DNA of 64,000 nt from Streptomyces sp. NBC_00341 (GTDB lineage Bacteria > Actinomycetota > Actinomycetes > Streptomycetales > Streptomycetaceae), in assembly GCF_041435055.1 (NCBI RefSeq), contig NZ_CP108002.1:1302001-1366000 (forward strand), given 5' to 3'. This document shows positions 22,547-37,579 of the stretch, one piece after another (position 1 is the stretch's first letter; each line of letters starts with the position of its first letter). The position numbers and the translations under genes are program-made. The notes beneath the pieces are model-generated. The model did no database searches, had not been told where the DNA came from, and worked only from the letters and a program-made list of their open reading frames with translations.

Positions 22547-23681
22547 GCTGGCCCTCCATCAGGGATACGAAGCGGTCGAAGAGGTACGCGGCGTCGTGCG
22601 GGCCGGCGGCCGCCTCGGGGTGGTACTGGACGCTGAAGGCCGGCCGGTCGAGGAGCTGGAGGCCCTCGACGACCTGGTCGTTCAGGCAGACGTGGGAGAC
22701 CTCGGCCCGCCCGTAGGCGGTGTCGGAGACCTTGTCGAGCGGGGCGTCGACGGCGAATCCGTGGTTGTGCGCGGTGACCTCGACCTTGCCGGTCGAGCGG
22801 TCCTGCACGGGCTGGTTGATGCCTCGGTGGCCGTACTTCAGCTTGTAGGTGCCGAAGCCGAGCGCGCGGCCCAGGATCTGGTTGCCGAAGCAGATGCCGA
22901 AGAGCGGGGTCTGCCGCTCCAGGACGCCCTGCATGAGGGAGACCGGGTGGTCCGCGGTGGACGGGTCGCCGGGGCCGTTGGAGAAGAAGACGCCGTCGGG
23001 GGCGACCGCGTACACCTCCTCAAGGGTGGCGGTCGCGGGCAGGACGTGCACCTCGATGCCGCGTTCGGCCATCCGGTGCGGGGTCATGCCCTTGATGCCG
23101 AGGTCGATCGCGGCGACGGTGAACTTCTTGGTGCCGATCGCGGGGACGACGTACGTCTCCTTGGTGGCGACCTCCGCGGACAGGTCGGCACCGCTCATCT
23201 CGGGGGCCTGGCGCACCCTGGCGAGCAGGGCGCCCTCATCCGCGATGGCGTTGCCGGAGAAGATGCCGACGCGCATCGCGCCGCGCTCGCGCAGGTGGCG
23301 GGTGAGGGCGCGGGTGTCGATGCCGCTGATCCCGACGACGCCCTGGGCCGTGAGCTCCTCGTCGAGCGAGCGCTTCGAGCGCCAGTTGGAGGGCGTACGG
23401 GCGGGGTCGCGCACGACGTAGCCGGAGACCCAGATGCGCTTCGACTCGGGGTCCTCGTCGTTCACACCGGTGTTCCCGACGTGCGGGGCGGTCATCACGA
23501 CGACCTGGCGGTGGTACGAGGGGTCGGTCAGCGTCTCCTGGTAGCCGGTCATGCCGGTGGAGAACACCGCCTCGCCGAAGGTCTCCCCCACAGCCCCGTA
23601 GGCGCGGCCGCGGAAGGCGCGGCCGTCCTCCAGGACGAGTACGGCGGGAGCTTTGGCGGCTCCCCGGGTGGAGATCGTCAT
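22539..23681 (-). CDS. carA: Carbamoyl-phosphate synthase small (glutaminase) subunit
   Basis: CarA hydrolyses glutamine and channels ammonia to CarB. The class I amidotransferase nucleophile is in '[16 protein letters not shown]' and the catalytic His/Glu are in '[12 protein letters not shown]'. 'SNGPGDPS' is also conserved. It has 380 residues from the ATG at 23681, which overlaps the preceding gene's stop by four bases. The frame runs open to 23993 without conservation. Confidence 0.97.
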
Positions 23682-24265
23682 CGTGCGGTGCCTTCCGTAG
23701 AGCTGGTGAGGTGGTTGACGGCTTCGACCCAGGCAGCGTGTTCTGCCGAGTGGTCGGAGCGGAATCCGGAGTCGATCAGCTGGTCGCCGAGCGCCCAGGT
23801 GATGACGAGCAGGCCGCCCTCGGGGAGGACCTTGCCGGCGAGTGCCTTGTCGGTCCGGGCCTCGCGCAGGTCGGCGGCGGGGACGAAGAAGTCCGCCGCG
23901 CCGGGCCGTACGACGTCGAGGCCCTGCTCGGTGAGGGTGAGCTCGACGCGGCTGCGGGTGCCGAGGCCGTGGGCGACGATGCGGTCGAGCCACTGCCCGG
24001 CCGTCGTCGAGGCGTGGTAGCGCCCGGTCAGGGTGAGCAGTTGCTCACCGTCCGCGAAGCCGTCCGGGCGGGTCGCGAGGTCCGACAGTCCGGACTGGAG
24101 GCTGCCGCGCCACTTCCATCCCTGGCGCATCAGCCAGTAGACGAAGGCTACGAGGACGGCCAGTCCGATCACCCAGCTGATCCGGGCGGACCAGTCGGTG
24201 ACCTCGGCCGACTTCCGCTCGGCGGCCAGTTGGTACAGCTGGAAATTGGGGCTGAGTGTTGTCAC
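23678..24265 (-). CDS. Membrane-anchored PH-like protein within the pyr operon
   Basis: The protein has 195 residues. One membrane helix lies at about residues 29-47 ('[18 protein letters not shown]'), followed by a soluble part that could be a bacterial PH-like beta domain ('[18 protein letters not shown]'). It has no catalytic motif. A GTG at 24265 overlaps the pyrC stop by four bases and its own stop overlaps the carA start by four bases, so it is firmly embedded in the operon. Its function is unknown; an enzyme-anchoring or regulatory role in pyrimidine synthesis is only a guess from position. Confidence 0.85.
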   Translation of the reverse strand: MTTLSPNFQLYQLAAERKSAEVTDWSARISWVIGLAVLVAFVYWLMRQGWKWRGSLQSGLSDLATRPDGFADGEQLLTLTGRYHASTTAGQWLDRIVAHGLGTRSRVELTLTEQGLDVVRPGAADFFVPAADLREARTDKALAGKVLPEGGLLVITWALGDQLIDSGFRSDHSAEHAAWVEAVNHLTSSTEGTAR

Positions 24266-25548
24266 GCGAGCTTCCCGTCGACGACCGTGGCACGGCCCCG
24301 CAGGAATGTGTGGGTCACTCGGCCCGGCAGCTCGCGTCCCTCGTACGGAGTGTTGCGGCTGCGGGAGGCGAAGCCCGCGGGGTCCACCGCTCCACGGTAT
24401 GCCGGATCGACCAGGGTGAGGTTGGCGGGTTCGCCGGCGGCGACGGGGCGGCCGTGGCCTTCGAGGCGGCCGATGGCGGCCGGGCGCAGCGACATCCGGT
24501 CCGCGACGCCCGCCCAGTCCAGGAGTCCGGTCTCGACCATCGTCTGCTGGACGACGGAGAGCGCGGTCTCCAGGCCCACCATTCCCATGGCGGCCGCGGC
24601 CCACTCGCAGTCCTTGTCCTCGTGCGGGTGCGGGGCGTGGTCGGTGGCGACGCAGTCGATGGTGCCGTCGGCGAGGGCCTCGCGCAGCGCCATGACGTCG
24701 GCCTCGGTGCGCAGCGGCGGGTTCACCTTGTAGACGGGGTTGTAGGAGCGCACGAGCTCGTCGGTGAGGAGCAGGTGGTGCGGTGTGACCTCGGCGGTGA
24801 CGTTCCAGCCCTTGGACTTGGCCCAGCGGACGATCTCGACGGATCCGGCGGTCGACAGGTGGCAGATGTGCACCCGGGAGTCCACGTGGGCGGCGAGCAG
24901 CACATCGCGGGCGATGATCGACTCCTCCGCGACGGCGGGCCAGCCGCCGAGGCCGAGCTCGGCCGAGACGACGCCCTCGTTCATCTGGGCGCCCTCGGTG
25001 AGGCGGGGCTCCTGGGCGTGCTGGGCGACGACCCCGTCGAACGCCTTCACGTACTCCAGGGCGCGGCGCATGATCACGGCGTCGTCGACGCACTTGCCGT
25101 CGTCGGAGAAGACCCTCACTCCGGCGGCCGAATCGTGCATGGCGCCGAGTTCCGCGAGCTGCTTGCCCTCCAGGCCGACGGTGACGGCGCCGATGGGCTG
25201 CACGTCGCAGTAGCCGGACTCCTTGCCGAGCCGCCAGACCTGCTCGACGACTCCGGCGGTGTCCGCGACCGGGAAGGTGTTGGCCATGGCGTGCACGGCG
25301 GTGAAGCCGCCGACGGCCGCGGCCCTGGTGCCGGTCAGGACGGTCTCTGAGTCCTCGCGGCCGGGCTCGCGCAGGTGGGTGTGGAGGTCGACCAGGCCGG
25401 GCAGCAGGACCTGGCCCGCCGCCTCGACGACGGTGGCGCCGGCGGCGTCGAGGCCGGTGCCGACCGCCGCGATGGTCTCGCCGTCGATCAGGATGTCCTG
25501 CGGCTCGCCGCCGAGGACCTTCGCGCCGCGGATAAGGATCTTGCTCAT
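24262..25548 (-). CDS. pyrC: Dihydroorotase
   Basis: PyrC cyclises carbamoyl-aspartate to dihydroorotate. The metal-binding HxH is in 'LLPGLVDLHTHLREPGRED'; further metal histidines appear in 'VHICHLST' and 'VTPHHLLLTDE', and the catalytic aspartate is in 'CVATDHAPH'. The 428 residues fit the class I amidohydrolase type. It lies two bases after pyrB. Confidence 0.97.
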   Translation of the reverse strand: MSKILIRGAKVLGGEPQDILIDGETIAAVGTGLDAAGATVVEAAGQVLLPGLVDLHTHLREPGREDSETVLTGTRAAAVGGFTAVHAMANTFPVADTAGVVEQVWRLGKESGYCDVQPIGAVTVGLEGKQLAELGAMHDSAAGVRVFSDDGKCVDDAVIMRRALEYVKAFDGVVAQHAQEPRLTEGAQMNEGVVSAELGLGGWPAVAEESIIARDVLLAAHVDSRVHICHLSTAGSVEIVRWAKSKGWNVTAEVTPHHLLLTDELVRSYNPVYKVNPPLRTEADVMALREALADGTIDCVATDHAPHPHEDKDCEWAAAAMGMVGLETALSVVQQTMVETGLLDWAGVADRMSLRPAAIGRLEGHGRPVAAGEPANLTLVDPAYRGAVDPAGFASRSRNTPYEGRELPGRVTHTFLRGRATVVDGKLA

Positions 25549-25550
25549 GG

Positions 25551-26546
25551 TTACTTGTTCTCCTCGGTACGGGCGGCGGGCGACGGGTGGGACGGGGCGG
25601 CGGGTCCGGAGCCGCCCAGCAGCAGGTAGAGCACGGCCATCCGGATGGAGACCCCGTTGGCGACCTGCTCGACGACCGTGCAGCGGTCGGAGTCCGCGAC
25701 CTCGGCGGTGATCTCCATGCCCCGGACCATCGGGCCGGGGTGCATGACGATGGCGTCCCCGGGCATCTTCGCCATCCGCTCGCCGTCCAGGCCGTAGCGG
25801 CGGGAGTACTCCCGCTCGGTCGGGAAGTACGCGGCGTTCATCCGCTCACGCTGCACACGCAGCATCATCACCGCGTCCGACTCCGGCAGCACCTTGTCGA
25901 GGCTGTAGCTGACGTCGCAGGGCCACTGCTCGACGCCGACCGGGACGAGGGTCGGCGGGGCCACCAGGGTGACGTGGGCGCCGAGGGTGGTCAGCAGGTG
26001 GACGTTGGAGCGGGCGACCCGGCTGTGCAGGATGTCGCCGACGATCGTGATCCGGCGTCCGGCGAGGTCCTCGCCGAGTCCGGCGTCCGCCCCGACCAGC
26101 CTGCGGCGCATCGTGAAGGCGTCCAGCAGGGCCTGGGTGGGGTGCTCGTGGGTGCCGTCACCGGCGTTGACGACCGCGCCGTCGATCCAGCCGGAGGTGG
26201 CCAGGCGGTAGGGGGCGCCGGAGGCGCCGTGCCGGATGACGACGGCGTCCGCGCCCATCGCCTCCAGGGTGAGGGCGGTGTCCTTGAGCGACTCGCCCTT
26301 GGAGACGGACGAGCCCTTGGCGGAGAAGTTGATGACGTCGGCGGACAGCCGCTTGGCGGCCGCCTCGAAGGAGATGCGGGTGCGCGTCGAGTCCTCGAAG
26401 AAGAGGTTGACGACGGTACGGCCGCGCAGGGTGGGGAGCTTCTTGATCGGCCGGTCCGCAACCCTGGCCATCTCCTCGGCGGTGTCGAGGATCAGGACGG
26501 CGTCGTCGCGGGTGAGGTCGGCGGCCGAGATGAGGTGACGCTTCAT
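25551..26546 (-). CDS. pyrB: Aspartate carbamoyltransferase catalytic subunit
   Basis: PyrB condenses carbamoyl phosphate with aspartate. '[13 protein letters not shown]' binds carbamoyl phosphate, '[14 protein letters not shown]' and 'MHPGPMVRG' are active-site loops. It has 331 residues with a variable Pro/Ser-rich tail. No regulatory subunit gene (pyrI) is present, as in other actinobacteria. Confidence 0.97.
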   Translation of the reverse strand: MKRHLISAADLTRDDAVLILDTAEEMARVADRPIKKLPTLRGRTVVNLFFEDSTRTRISFEAAAKRLSADVINFSAKGSSVSKGESLKDTALTLEAMGADAVVIRHGASGAPYRLATSGWIDGAVVNAGDGTHEHPTQALLDAFTMRRRLVGADAGLGEDLAGRRITIVGDILHSRVARSNVHLLTTLGAHVTLVAPPTLVPVGVEQWPCDVSYSLDKVLPESDAVMMLRVQRERMNAAYFPTEREYSRRYGLDGERMAKMPGDAIVMHPGPMVRGMEITAEVADSDRCTVVEQVANGVSIRMAVLYLLLGGSGPAAPSHPSPAARTEENK

Positions 26547-26601
26547 CTGGGTGTTCTCCGGGTGGCTGGAGGGTTCAGGCGTGCGGGCGTGCGGAAGCCG
26601 C

Positions 26602-26623
26602 CGTACGGCGGGTGAGCCGTACG
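26602..26623 (-). other. Hairpin between pyrR and pyrB
   Basis: CGTACGGC (26602-26609) and GCCGTACG (26616-26623) form a perfect eight-base stem with a six-base loop in the 87-base pyrR-pyrB gap; the first arm also lies in a 14-base perfect palindrome. No U-tract follows. It may be a processing or pausing structure. Confidence 0.45.
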
Positions 26624-26633
26624 TGAGGTGCGG

Positions 26634-27256
<623 letters not shown>

Positions 27257-27349
27257 TTAAAGGACGTCGAAATTGCGTCATCCACGTTACCAGGGCTTGT
27301 GCAGGGCCCTCGACGCACCCCCGGGAGGTACCGGTCGGAACCTTTCAGC

Positions 27350-27392
27350 TTGACGCACCCAAGTAACGCTGCGTAACCTCACAGTGAGTTAC
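27350..27392 (+). promoter_or_regulatory. bldD promoter with overlapping BldD operator
   Basis: TTGACG (27350-27355) and TAACCT (27374-27379) with an 18-base spacer form a good promoter. GTAACCTCAC-AGTGAGTTAC (27373-27392) is a near-perfect dyad covering the -10 box; it resembles BldD sites, consistent with the known negative autoregulation of bldD. Confidence 0.7.
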
Positions 27393-27439
27393 CAGCCACG
27401 CGGCGGAGCCGCGAAATGTTCCAGCGTCCCGGGAGCCTT

Positions 27440-27940
27440 ATGTCCAGCGAATACGCAAAGCAGCTCGGGGCCAAGCTCCGTGCCATCCGCACCCAGCAGG
27501 GCCTCTCCCTCCACGGAGTCGAGGAGAAGTCCCAGGGCCGCTGGAAGGCCGTCGTCGTGGGGTCGTACGAGCGCGGTGACCGTGCCGTGACCGTGCAGCG
27601 CCTCGCCGAGCTGGCCGACTTCTACGGTGTCCCCGTGCAGGAGCTCCTGCCCGGTACGACGCCCGGCGGCGCTGCCGAGCCGCCGCCGAAGCTCGTCCTG
27701 GACCTGGAGCGCCTCGCCCACGTCCCGCCGGAGAAGGCCGGACCGCTGCAGCGCTACGCGGCAACGATCCAGAGCCAGCGCGGTGACTACAACGGCAAGG
27801 TGCTCTCGATCCGCCAGGACGACCTGCGCACGCTCGCCGTGATCTACGACCAGTCCCCGTCCGTGCTCACGGAGCAGCTGATCAGCTGGGGTGTGCTGGA
27901 CGCGGACGCGCGCCGCGCCGTCGCCCACGACGAGGGCTGA
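27440..27940 (+). CDS. bldD: Developmental master repressor BldD
   Basis: BldD holds streptomycetes in vegetative growth by repressing sporulation genes when dimerised by tetrameric cyclic di-GMP. An N-terminal XRE-type HTH ('GAKLRAIRTQQGLSLHGVEE', 'GSYERGDRAVTVQRLAELA') is followed by the C-terminal ligand domain. The c-di-GMP signature RGD-x8-RQDD is intact at R114-D116 and R125-D128. It has 166 residues from the ATG at 27440; the frame begins at 27416, but the conserved start is 'MSSEYAKQLG'. It is divergent from pyrR and convergent with nusB. Confidence 0.98.
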   Translation: MSSEYAKQLGAKLRAIRTQQGLSLHGVEEKSQGRWKAVVVGSYERGDRAVTVQRLAELADFYGVPVQELLPGTTPGGAAEPPPKLVLDLERLAHVPPEKAGPLQRYAATIQSQRGDYNGKVLSIRQDDLRTLAVIYDQSPSVLTEQLISWGVLDADARRAVAHDEG

Positions 27941-28042
27941 GCGCCCCAGCAGAAACGTACCGCCGGATCGGCGGGGCCCTTTCCCGGACGCCCCGCCGCT
28001 CCGGCGTTCCTGTTTTTCCGGCAGTCCGCCTTCTCGGGCGGG

Positions 28043-28104
28043 CCGCTCAGTACGACGAAGGGCCCGCGGTCTGCTGACCGCGGGCCCTTCGTCGTACTGA
28101 GCGG
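28043..28104. terminator. 29-bp perfect bidirectional terminator, bldD / nusB
   Basis: Bases 28043-28071 are exactly complementary to 28076-28104 with a four-base TGCT loop. It lies between the convergent stops of bldD (27940) and nusB (28114). Confidence 0.9.
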
Positions 28105-28113
28105 CGCCGGTGG

Positions 28114-28545
28114 CTACTGCTCCCGGCGGAGGTTCGGCTTGAGGTCCTTGAAGCGGGCCAGCAGGCCGTTCACGAAGGACGGGGAGTCGTCGGTGGAGAA
28201 CTCCTTGGCGATCTGCACCGCCTCGTCGATCACCACCGCGTCCGGGGTCGCGTCCACCCAGATCAGCTCGTACGCACCGAGCCGCAGGATGTTTCGGTCG
28301 ACGACCGGCATCCGGTCGATCTCCCAGTCCACGGCGTAGGTGACGATGAGGTCGTCGATGCGGTCCGCGTACTGCGCGTACCCCTCGACGAGCTCCATCG
28401 TGTACTCGGTGACCGGCGGCTGACGGGTGTCGGACCGCGAGTGCCGCACCCAGTCCGCGAGGACCGTCTGCACGGACTCACCGCGCTGGTCGGCCTCGAA
28501 GAGGATCTGGAAGGCGCGCTTGCGGGCCGTGTTCCGGGCAGCCAC
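28114..28545 (-). CDS. nusB: Transcription antitermination factor NusB
   Basis: NusB binds boxA RNA with S10 and supports antitermination of rRNA transcription. 'ARKRAFQILFEADQRG' opens the domain; 'DRNILRLGAYELIWV' and 'VVIDEAVQIAKEFS' are conserved, and 'SFVNGLLARF' ends it. It has 143 residues and a GTG start. It lies three bases after efp and ends at a strong terminator. Confidence 0.96.
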   Translation of the reverse strand: MAARNTARKRAFQILFEADQRGESVQTVLADWVRHSRSDTRQPPVTEYTMELVEGYAQYADRIDDLIVTYAVDWEIDRMPVVDRNILRLGAYELIWVDATPDAVVIDEAVQIAKEFSTDDSPSFVNGLLARFKDLKPNLRREQ

Positions 28546-28547
28546 GG

Positions 28548-29114
28548 TTAGCTGTTCACCCGGCCGAGGTAATCGCCCGAGCGGGTGTCGACCTTGATCT
28601 TCTCGCCGGTCGTGATGAAGAGCGGGACACCGATCTCGTAACCGGTCTCCAGTGTGGCGGGCTTGGTGCCGCCGGTGGAGCGGTCGCCCTGGACGCCCGG
28701 GTCCGTGTGCTGGATGACGAGCTCGACGGCGGCCGGCAGCTCGACGTAGAGCACCTCGCCCTCGTGCTGCGCGACGGAGGCGGTGAAGCCCTCGATCAGG
28801 AAGTTGGCGGCTGCGCCGACGGACTTGCGGTCGACCATCAGCTGGTCGTACGTGTCCATGTCCATGAAGACGAAGTACTCGCCGTCCATGTACGAGAACT
28901 GCATGTCGCGTCGGTCAATGGTGGCCGTTTCGACCTTCACACCGGCGTTGAACGTCTTGTCGACGACCTTGCCGGAGAGCACGTTCTTGAGCTTGGTGCG
29001 CACGAAGGCGGGGCCCTTGCCGGGCTTGACGTGCTGGAACTCGACGACGGACCAGAGCTGGCCTCCGTCGAGCTTGAGCACCAGGCCGTTCTTGAGGTCG
29101 TTCGTGGAAGCCAC
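28548..29114 (-). CDS. efp: Translation elongation factor P
   Basis: EF-P relieves ribosomes stalled at polyproline stretches. Its three-domain sequence is complete at 188 residues: N-terminal KOW-like domain ('[19 protein letters not shown]'), the tRNA-contact loop '[12 protein letters not shown]', and the C-terminal OB domain ('[16 protein letters not shown]', '[10 protein letters not shown]'). The loop's lysine lies in the PGKGPA context of actinobacterial EF-P. Its clients may include the proline-rich proteins nearby, such as the P-loop protein at 30364. It is cotranscribed with nusB. Confidence 0.97.
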   Translation of the reverse strand: MASTNDLKNGLVLKLDGGQLWSVVEFQHVKPGKGPAFVRTKLKNVLSGKVVDKTFNAGVKVETATIDRRDMQFSYMDGEYFVFMDMDTYDQLMVDRKSVGAAANFLIEGFTASVAQHEGEVLYVELPAAVELVIQHTDPGVQGDRSTGGTKPATLETGYEIGVPLFITTGEKIKVDTRSGDYLGRVNS

Positions 29115-29164
29115 GGTTGCGGAATCTCCTGGACTGAAGCTGGTGGAACGACCGAGGATGCGCG

Positions 29165-30271
29165 CTAGAGCGCGAGCAGCTCCTTGGTCGTAATGGTGAG
29201 TAGCTCGGGTCCGCCGTCCGCCTCGGGGCGCACGACGAGCGTGTCATCGATCCGGACCCCGCCCCGGCCCGGGAGGTGGACCCCCGGTTCGACGGTGACC
29301 GGCACACAAGCGTCCAGTTTACCCATGGCCGCAGGTGCCAGTTGCGGGTCCTCGTCGATTTCGAGCCCGACCCCGTGCCCGGTCCGGGTCACAAGGCCCT
29401 CACCATGGCCTGCGGAGTCCAGCAGGTGGCGGGCCGCGCGGTCCACGTCGCGGTAGGCGGCGCCGGGCACAAGTGCCTCCCGTCCAGCCCTCTGAGCGGC
29501 GAAAACCAGGTCGTAGAGCTCGATCTGCCAGTCGGCCGGAGCGGTGCCGATGACGAAGGTGCGGCCGATCTCGCACCGGTAGCCGCGGTAGTTCGCGCCG
29601 AGGCAGACGGAGAGGAAATCCCCTTCCTCCACCCTTCGGTCCGAGGGCCTGTGACGGCCCCGGCCGGAGTTGGGACCGGTGGCGACGGACGTGGTGAAGG
29701 CGGGGCCGTCGGCGCCGTGGTCCACCAGCCGGCGTTCCAGTTCCAGCGCGAGGTGCCGCTCGGTGCGGCCGACCAGGATCGATTCGAGGAGTTCACCGAG
29801 CGCCTGGTCGGTGATCTCGGCGGCGATCCGCAGGCAGCCGATCTCCTCCTCGTCCTTGACGATGCGCAACTGCTCGACGGTGACCCCGAGGTCGGCCAGC
29901 CGGAGCTTCGGGGCGACCGCGCCCATCGCCCGGTGCCGGGCCACGGTCAGATCGTGCTCCTCGACGGCCAGCGACTCCGCGCCCGCGGAGGTGGCCAGAG
30001 TGGCGGCGGCGACCACCGGATCGCCGCCGGTGACCGACAGCAGGTCCACCCGGAGCTGTTCGTCGGTACGTCCGTCGGCCGGGTCACCGGTCGGCGGACG
30101 GGGGCAGAGCAGAACGTCCTCGTCGGGGCCGAGCAGCAGCACGGCGCCCGGCGGCGCTCCCCCTGCCAGATAGCGGACATTGGCGGGGCGGGAGACCAGG
30201 GCGGCCGCGGATCCGACGGCGGCGCACCGGTCGCGGAGCAGCCCGCGTCGGACGGCGTACACCTCTGACAT
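29165..30271 (-). CDS. M24 (pita-bread) peptidase-family protein with altered metal ligands
   Basis: The protein has 368 residues and the two-domain layout of Xaa-Pro aminopeptidases, with an N-terminal creatinase-like domain and a C-terminal pita-bread domain from about residue 140. '[15 protein letters not shown]' and '[16 protein letters not shown]' keep the catalytic His and the first Glu. However, the usual first Asp is Cys ('[11 protein letters not shown]'), the second is Glu ('CEIGRTF'), and the last Glu is Asp ('VRIDDTLVV'). Dimetal peptidase activity is therefore doubtful. It precedes efp and nusB in the same direction, the usual place of the pepQ-like gene. It may be a changed-specificity enzyme or a pseudo-enzyme. 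Confidence 0.85.
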   Translation of the reverse strand: MSEVYAVRRGLLRDRCAAVGSAAALVSRPANVRYLAGGAPPGAVLLLGPDEDVLLCPRPPTGDPADGRTDEQLRVDLLSVTGGDPVVAAATLATSAGAESLAVEEHDLTVARHRAMGAVAPKLRLADLGVTVEQLRIVKDEEEIGCLRIAAEITDQALGELLESILVGRTERHLALELERRLVDHGADGPAFTTSVATGPNSGRGRHRPSDRRVEEGDFLSVCLGANYRGYRCEIGRTFVIGTAPADWQIELYDLVFAAQRAGREALVPGAAYRDVDRAARHLLDSAGHGEGLVTRTGHGVGLEIDEDPQLAPAAMGKLDACVPVTVEPGVHLPGRGGVRIDDTLVVRPEADGGPELLTITTKELLAL

Positions 30272-30363
30272 GCATCGAGCGTACGAGCGCGGCCCCGGGC
30301 CCGCGCGGTCAGCGCACCCGACCGGGGGGCGGTGCCCGGCGAGGAGGTGGGCCCCGGGCCCGG

Positions 30364-31272
30364 CTACCAGGCCGGGGGGCTGGCTATGGAGCGGGCGAGT
30401 ATGTCGTCCAGGACGCGGGCGGTGGTCTCCACGTCGTACGTGGAGTTGTCGATGATCGGCAGCCCGGAGCCGTACCAGCCGGCCATCCGGCCGTGGATGC
30501 GGGCGACCTCCTCGTCCGAGAGGCGGCGGTTGCCGCTGCGGGCGGCGTTGCGCTCCAGGACGACCTCCAGGCCCGGCAGCAGGACGACGGGCAGCAGCCC
30601 GGGGCCGACGTGGCGCTTCCAGCCGCCGAGGCCGACCACGGGGCGGTCCGGGAAGACCGCGTCGTCGAGGATGCAGGAGATGCCGTTGGCCAGGAAGTTG
30701 CGGGCGGAGAAGCCGCAGGTGCGGCGCGCCAGCCGGTACTGGGCCTCCGACTGGTCGTTCCACCCCGCCTGCGGGTCCGCGAAGCCGGAGCAGACCCACT
30801 CCCGGACGTCGTCGAGGCTGACGTGGGCGGTGGGGACCCGGCGGCGGCTGGCCCAGAGCTTGGCCACGGTGGTCTTTCCGGCGCCCGCGGGGCCGATCAG
30901 GAGCACGGCGAGGGTCGCGGTACCGGTCCCGGGCTCTGCGGGCGGCGCGGGCAGCGGTACGGGCCCGCCCGGCGGCAGCTGGATGTGCCCGGTGCTCTCC
31001 CGGGAGACCGGCGCCGGTGCCTGGTGCGGTGCCGGTCCGCTCCAGCCCTGGCCCTGCGCCTGCTGGGCGGGCGGGGCCTGCGGCGGCGCGGCGGGGCGCC
31101 CGGCCGGCGGCGGGGGGGCGGGGCGGCTCGACGGGGGCGGGCCGGGGGGACCGGCCGGTGGCGGGACCGGCGGGCCGGGGTGGCCGGGGTGCTGGGCCTG
31201 CTGCGACCATCCGACAGGCCCGGTCCCGGGCCCGTGGGGCGGCGGCAGCGGTGCCCCCACTGCGTGCTGCAT
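30364..31272 (-). CDS. P-loop ATPase/kinase-like protein with proline-rich N-terminus
   Basis: Residues 1-115 are extremely Pro/Gly/Gln-rich and surely disordered. The remaining part is an AAA_33-type P-loop nucleotide kinase fold: Walker A 'VLLIGPAGAGKTTVAKLWA', then 'HVSLDDVREWVCSGF', 'CILDDAVFPDRP', and a basic lid 'RNAARSGNRRLSDEE'. Such proteins phosphorylate small molecules or RNA ends; the substrate here is unknown. It has 302 residues. It lies between aroQ and the M24 gene in the same direction and may have its own promoter in the 149-base gap. The polyproline stretches make it a likely EF-P client. Confidence 0.8.
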   Translation of the reverse strand: MQHAVGAPLPPPHGPGTGPVGWSQQAQHPGHPGPPVPPPAGPPGPPPSSRPAPPPPAGRPAAPPQAPPAQQAQGQGWSGPAPHQAPAPVSRESTGHIQLPPGGPVPLPAPPAEPGTGTATLAVLLIGPAGAGKTTVAKLWASRRRVPTAHVSLDDVREWVCSGFADPQAGWNDQSEAQYRLARRTCGFSARNFLANGISCILDDAVFPDRPVVGLGGWKRHVGPGLLPVVLLPGLEVVLERNAARSGNRRLSDEEVARIHGRMAGWYGSGLPIIDNSTYDVETTARVLDDILARSIASPPAW

Positions 31273-31320
31273 CCGGTGGCACTCCGTCTCGTACAGGCAA
31301 CTGGCGCTGGTGGAACGGCA

Positions 31321-31367
31321 ACCGTACAGTCCCCGGCCGCCACACAGGGAACGGCCGGGGACCGTAC
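31321..31367 (-). terminator. Hairpin after aroQ
   Basis: GTCCCCGGCCG (31329-31339) pairs with CGGCCGGGGAC (31352-31362), extended by GTAC on each side across a bulge, with a 12-base loop. It lies between the aroQ stop and the P-loop gene start, so it could end the aro operon. Confidence 0.65.
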
Positions 31368-31421
31368 GAAGTGCCCCGATGGCCGAGTCGGGCCACGTCG
31401 GCCGTGCGGTGCGACGGTCCG

Positions 31422-34674
<3,253 letters not shown>

Positions 34675-34819
34675 CGGTGCTCCTCATGCTCGCGCCTGAA
34701 ATCCGAACGGCGCGACCGGGTGCGCGGCCCTGGCCCGCCGCCCCCGATCCTCCCACGGACCGGACGGCCGACCCGCCGCCGGTCCAGCAGACGGACGGAT
34801 CGAGCGGCGAGTAACGCGG

Positions 34820-35642
34820 TCAGCGAGCGGCCAGTGCCTGCTCGCCGGCCTGCCGCATGGCGGCCAGCGGCGCGGGCGTACGGCCCGTCATCTGCTCGAC
34901 CTGGAGGACCGCTTGGTGCACCAGGAGATCGAGACCTCCGATGACCGCGCCGTCGTGGGCCGCCCAGGCGGCTGCGAGCCCGGTGGGCCAGGGCTCGTAC
35001 AGCACGTCGAAGAGCGTGCCCGGAGCCTTGGGCAGCGCTCCGGTCAGCGCGTCCGTGGCTCCGGCCGGGGTGGTCGCGATGACCAGCGGGGCCCGCAGCG
35101 CCTGCTCTGCCTCCGCCCAGTCGGCGATCCGGACGTCGACGCCGAGCCGTTCGCCCCAGCCGCGCATCTCGTCACCGCGTTCCCGGCTGCGGACGTAGGC
35201 CGTGACCGGTCCCGTACAGATCTCGGAGAGGGCGGCGAGGGCGGAGGAGGCGGTGGCTCCGGCGCCGAGGACGGCCGCGGACTCCGTCTTCTCGACGCCC
35301 CGCTCGCGCAGCGCGGCGATCATGCCGGGGATGTCGGTGTTGTCGCCGGCCCGCCGGCCGTCCTCGGTGAGGACGACGGTGTTGACGGCCTCGACCGAGG
35401 CGGCGGTCTCGCTGATCTCGTCCAGCAGCGGGATGACCGCCCGCTTGAGCGGCATGGTCAGCGAGAGCCCGGCCCAGGTTCCGTCCAGGCCCTCGACAAA
35501 GCCGGGCAGCGCGGCCTCGTCGGTCTCGTACCGGTCATAGGTCCAGTCGTCGAGGCCGAGTGCGGTGTACGCGGCCCGGTGCAGGACCGGGGAGAGCGAG
35601 TGGGCGATGGGCGAGCCGAGAACGGCAGCCCTGTGACGCCCG

Positions 35643-35656
<14 letters not shown>
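34820..35656 (-). CDS. aroE: Shikimate dehydrogenase
   Basis: AroE reduces 3-dehydroshikimate to shikimate with NADPH. 'AVLGSPIAHSLSPVLHRAAY' binds shikimate, the catalytic lysine is in 'SLTMPLKRAVIP', and 'NTDIPGM' and the nucleotide loop 'AVLGAGATASSAL' follow. It has 278 residues from the ATG at 35656, which lies 14 bases inside the 3' end of mltG, so its translation is probably coupled. The start region is AT-rich for this genome. Confidence 0.95.
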
Positions 35657-37484
<1,828 letters not shown>

Positions 37485-37579
37485 CGATCCCCTTGAGCCG
37501 CGAGACGACGTTCCGTCTCTTTGCTGTGCGGTGTTTGTTCGAACACCGCCGCATCGCGCGGAACGTTACCGTATCGCGA

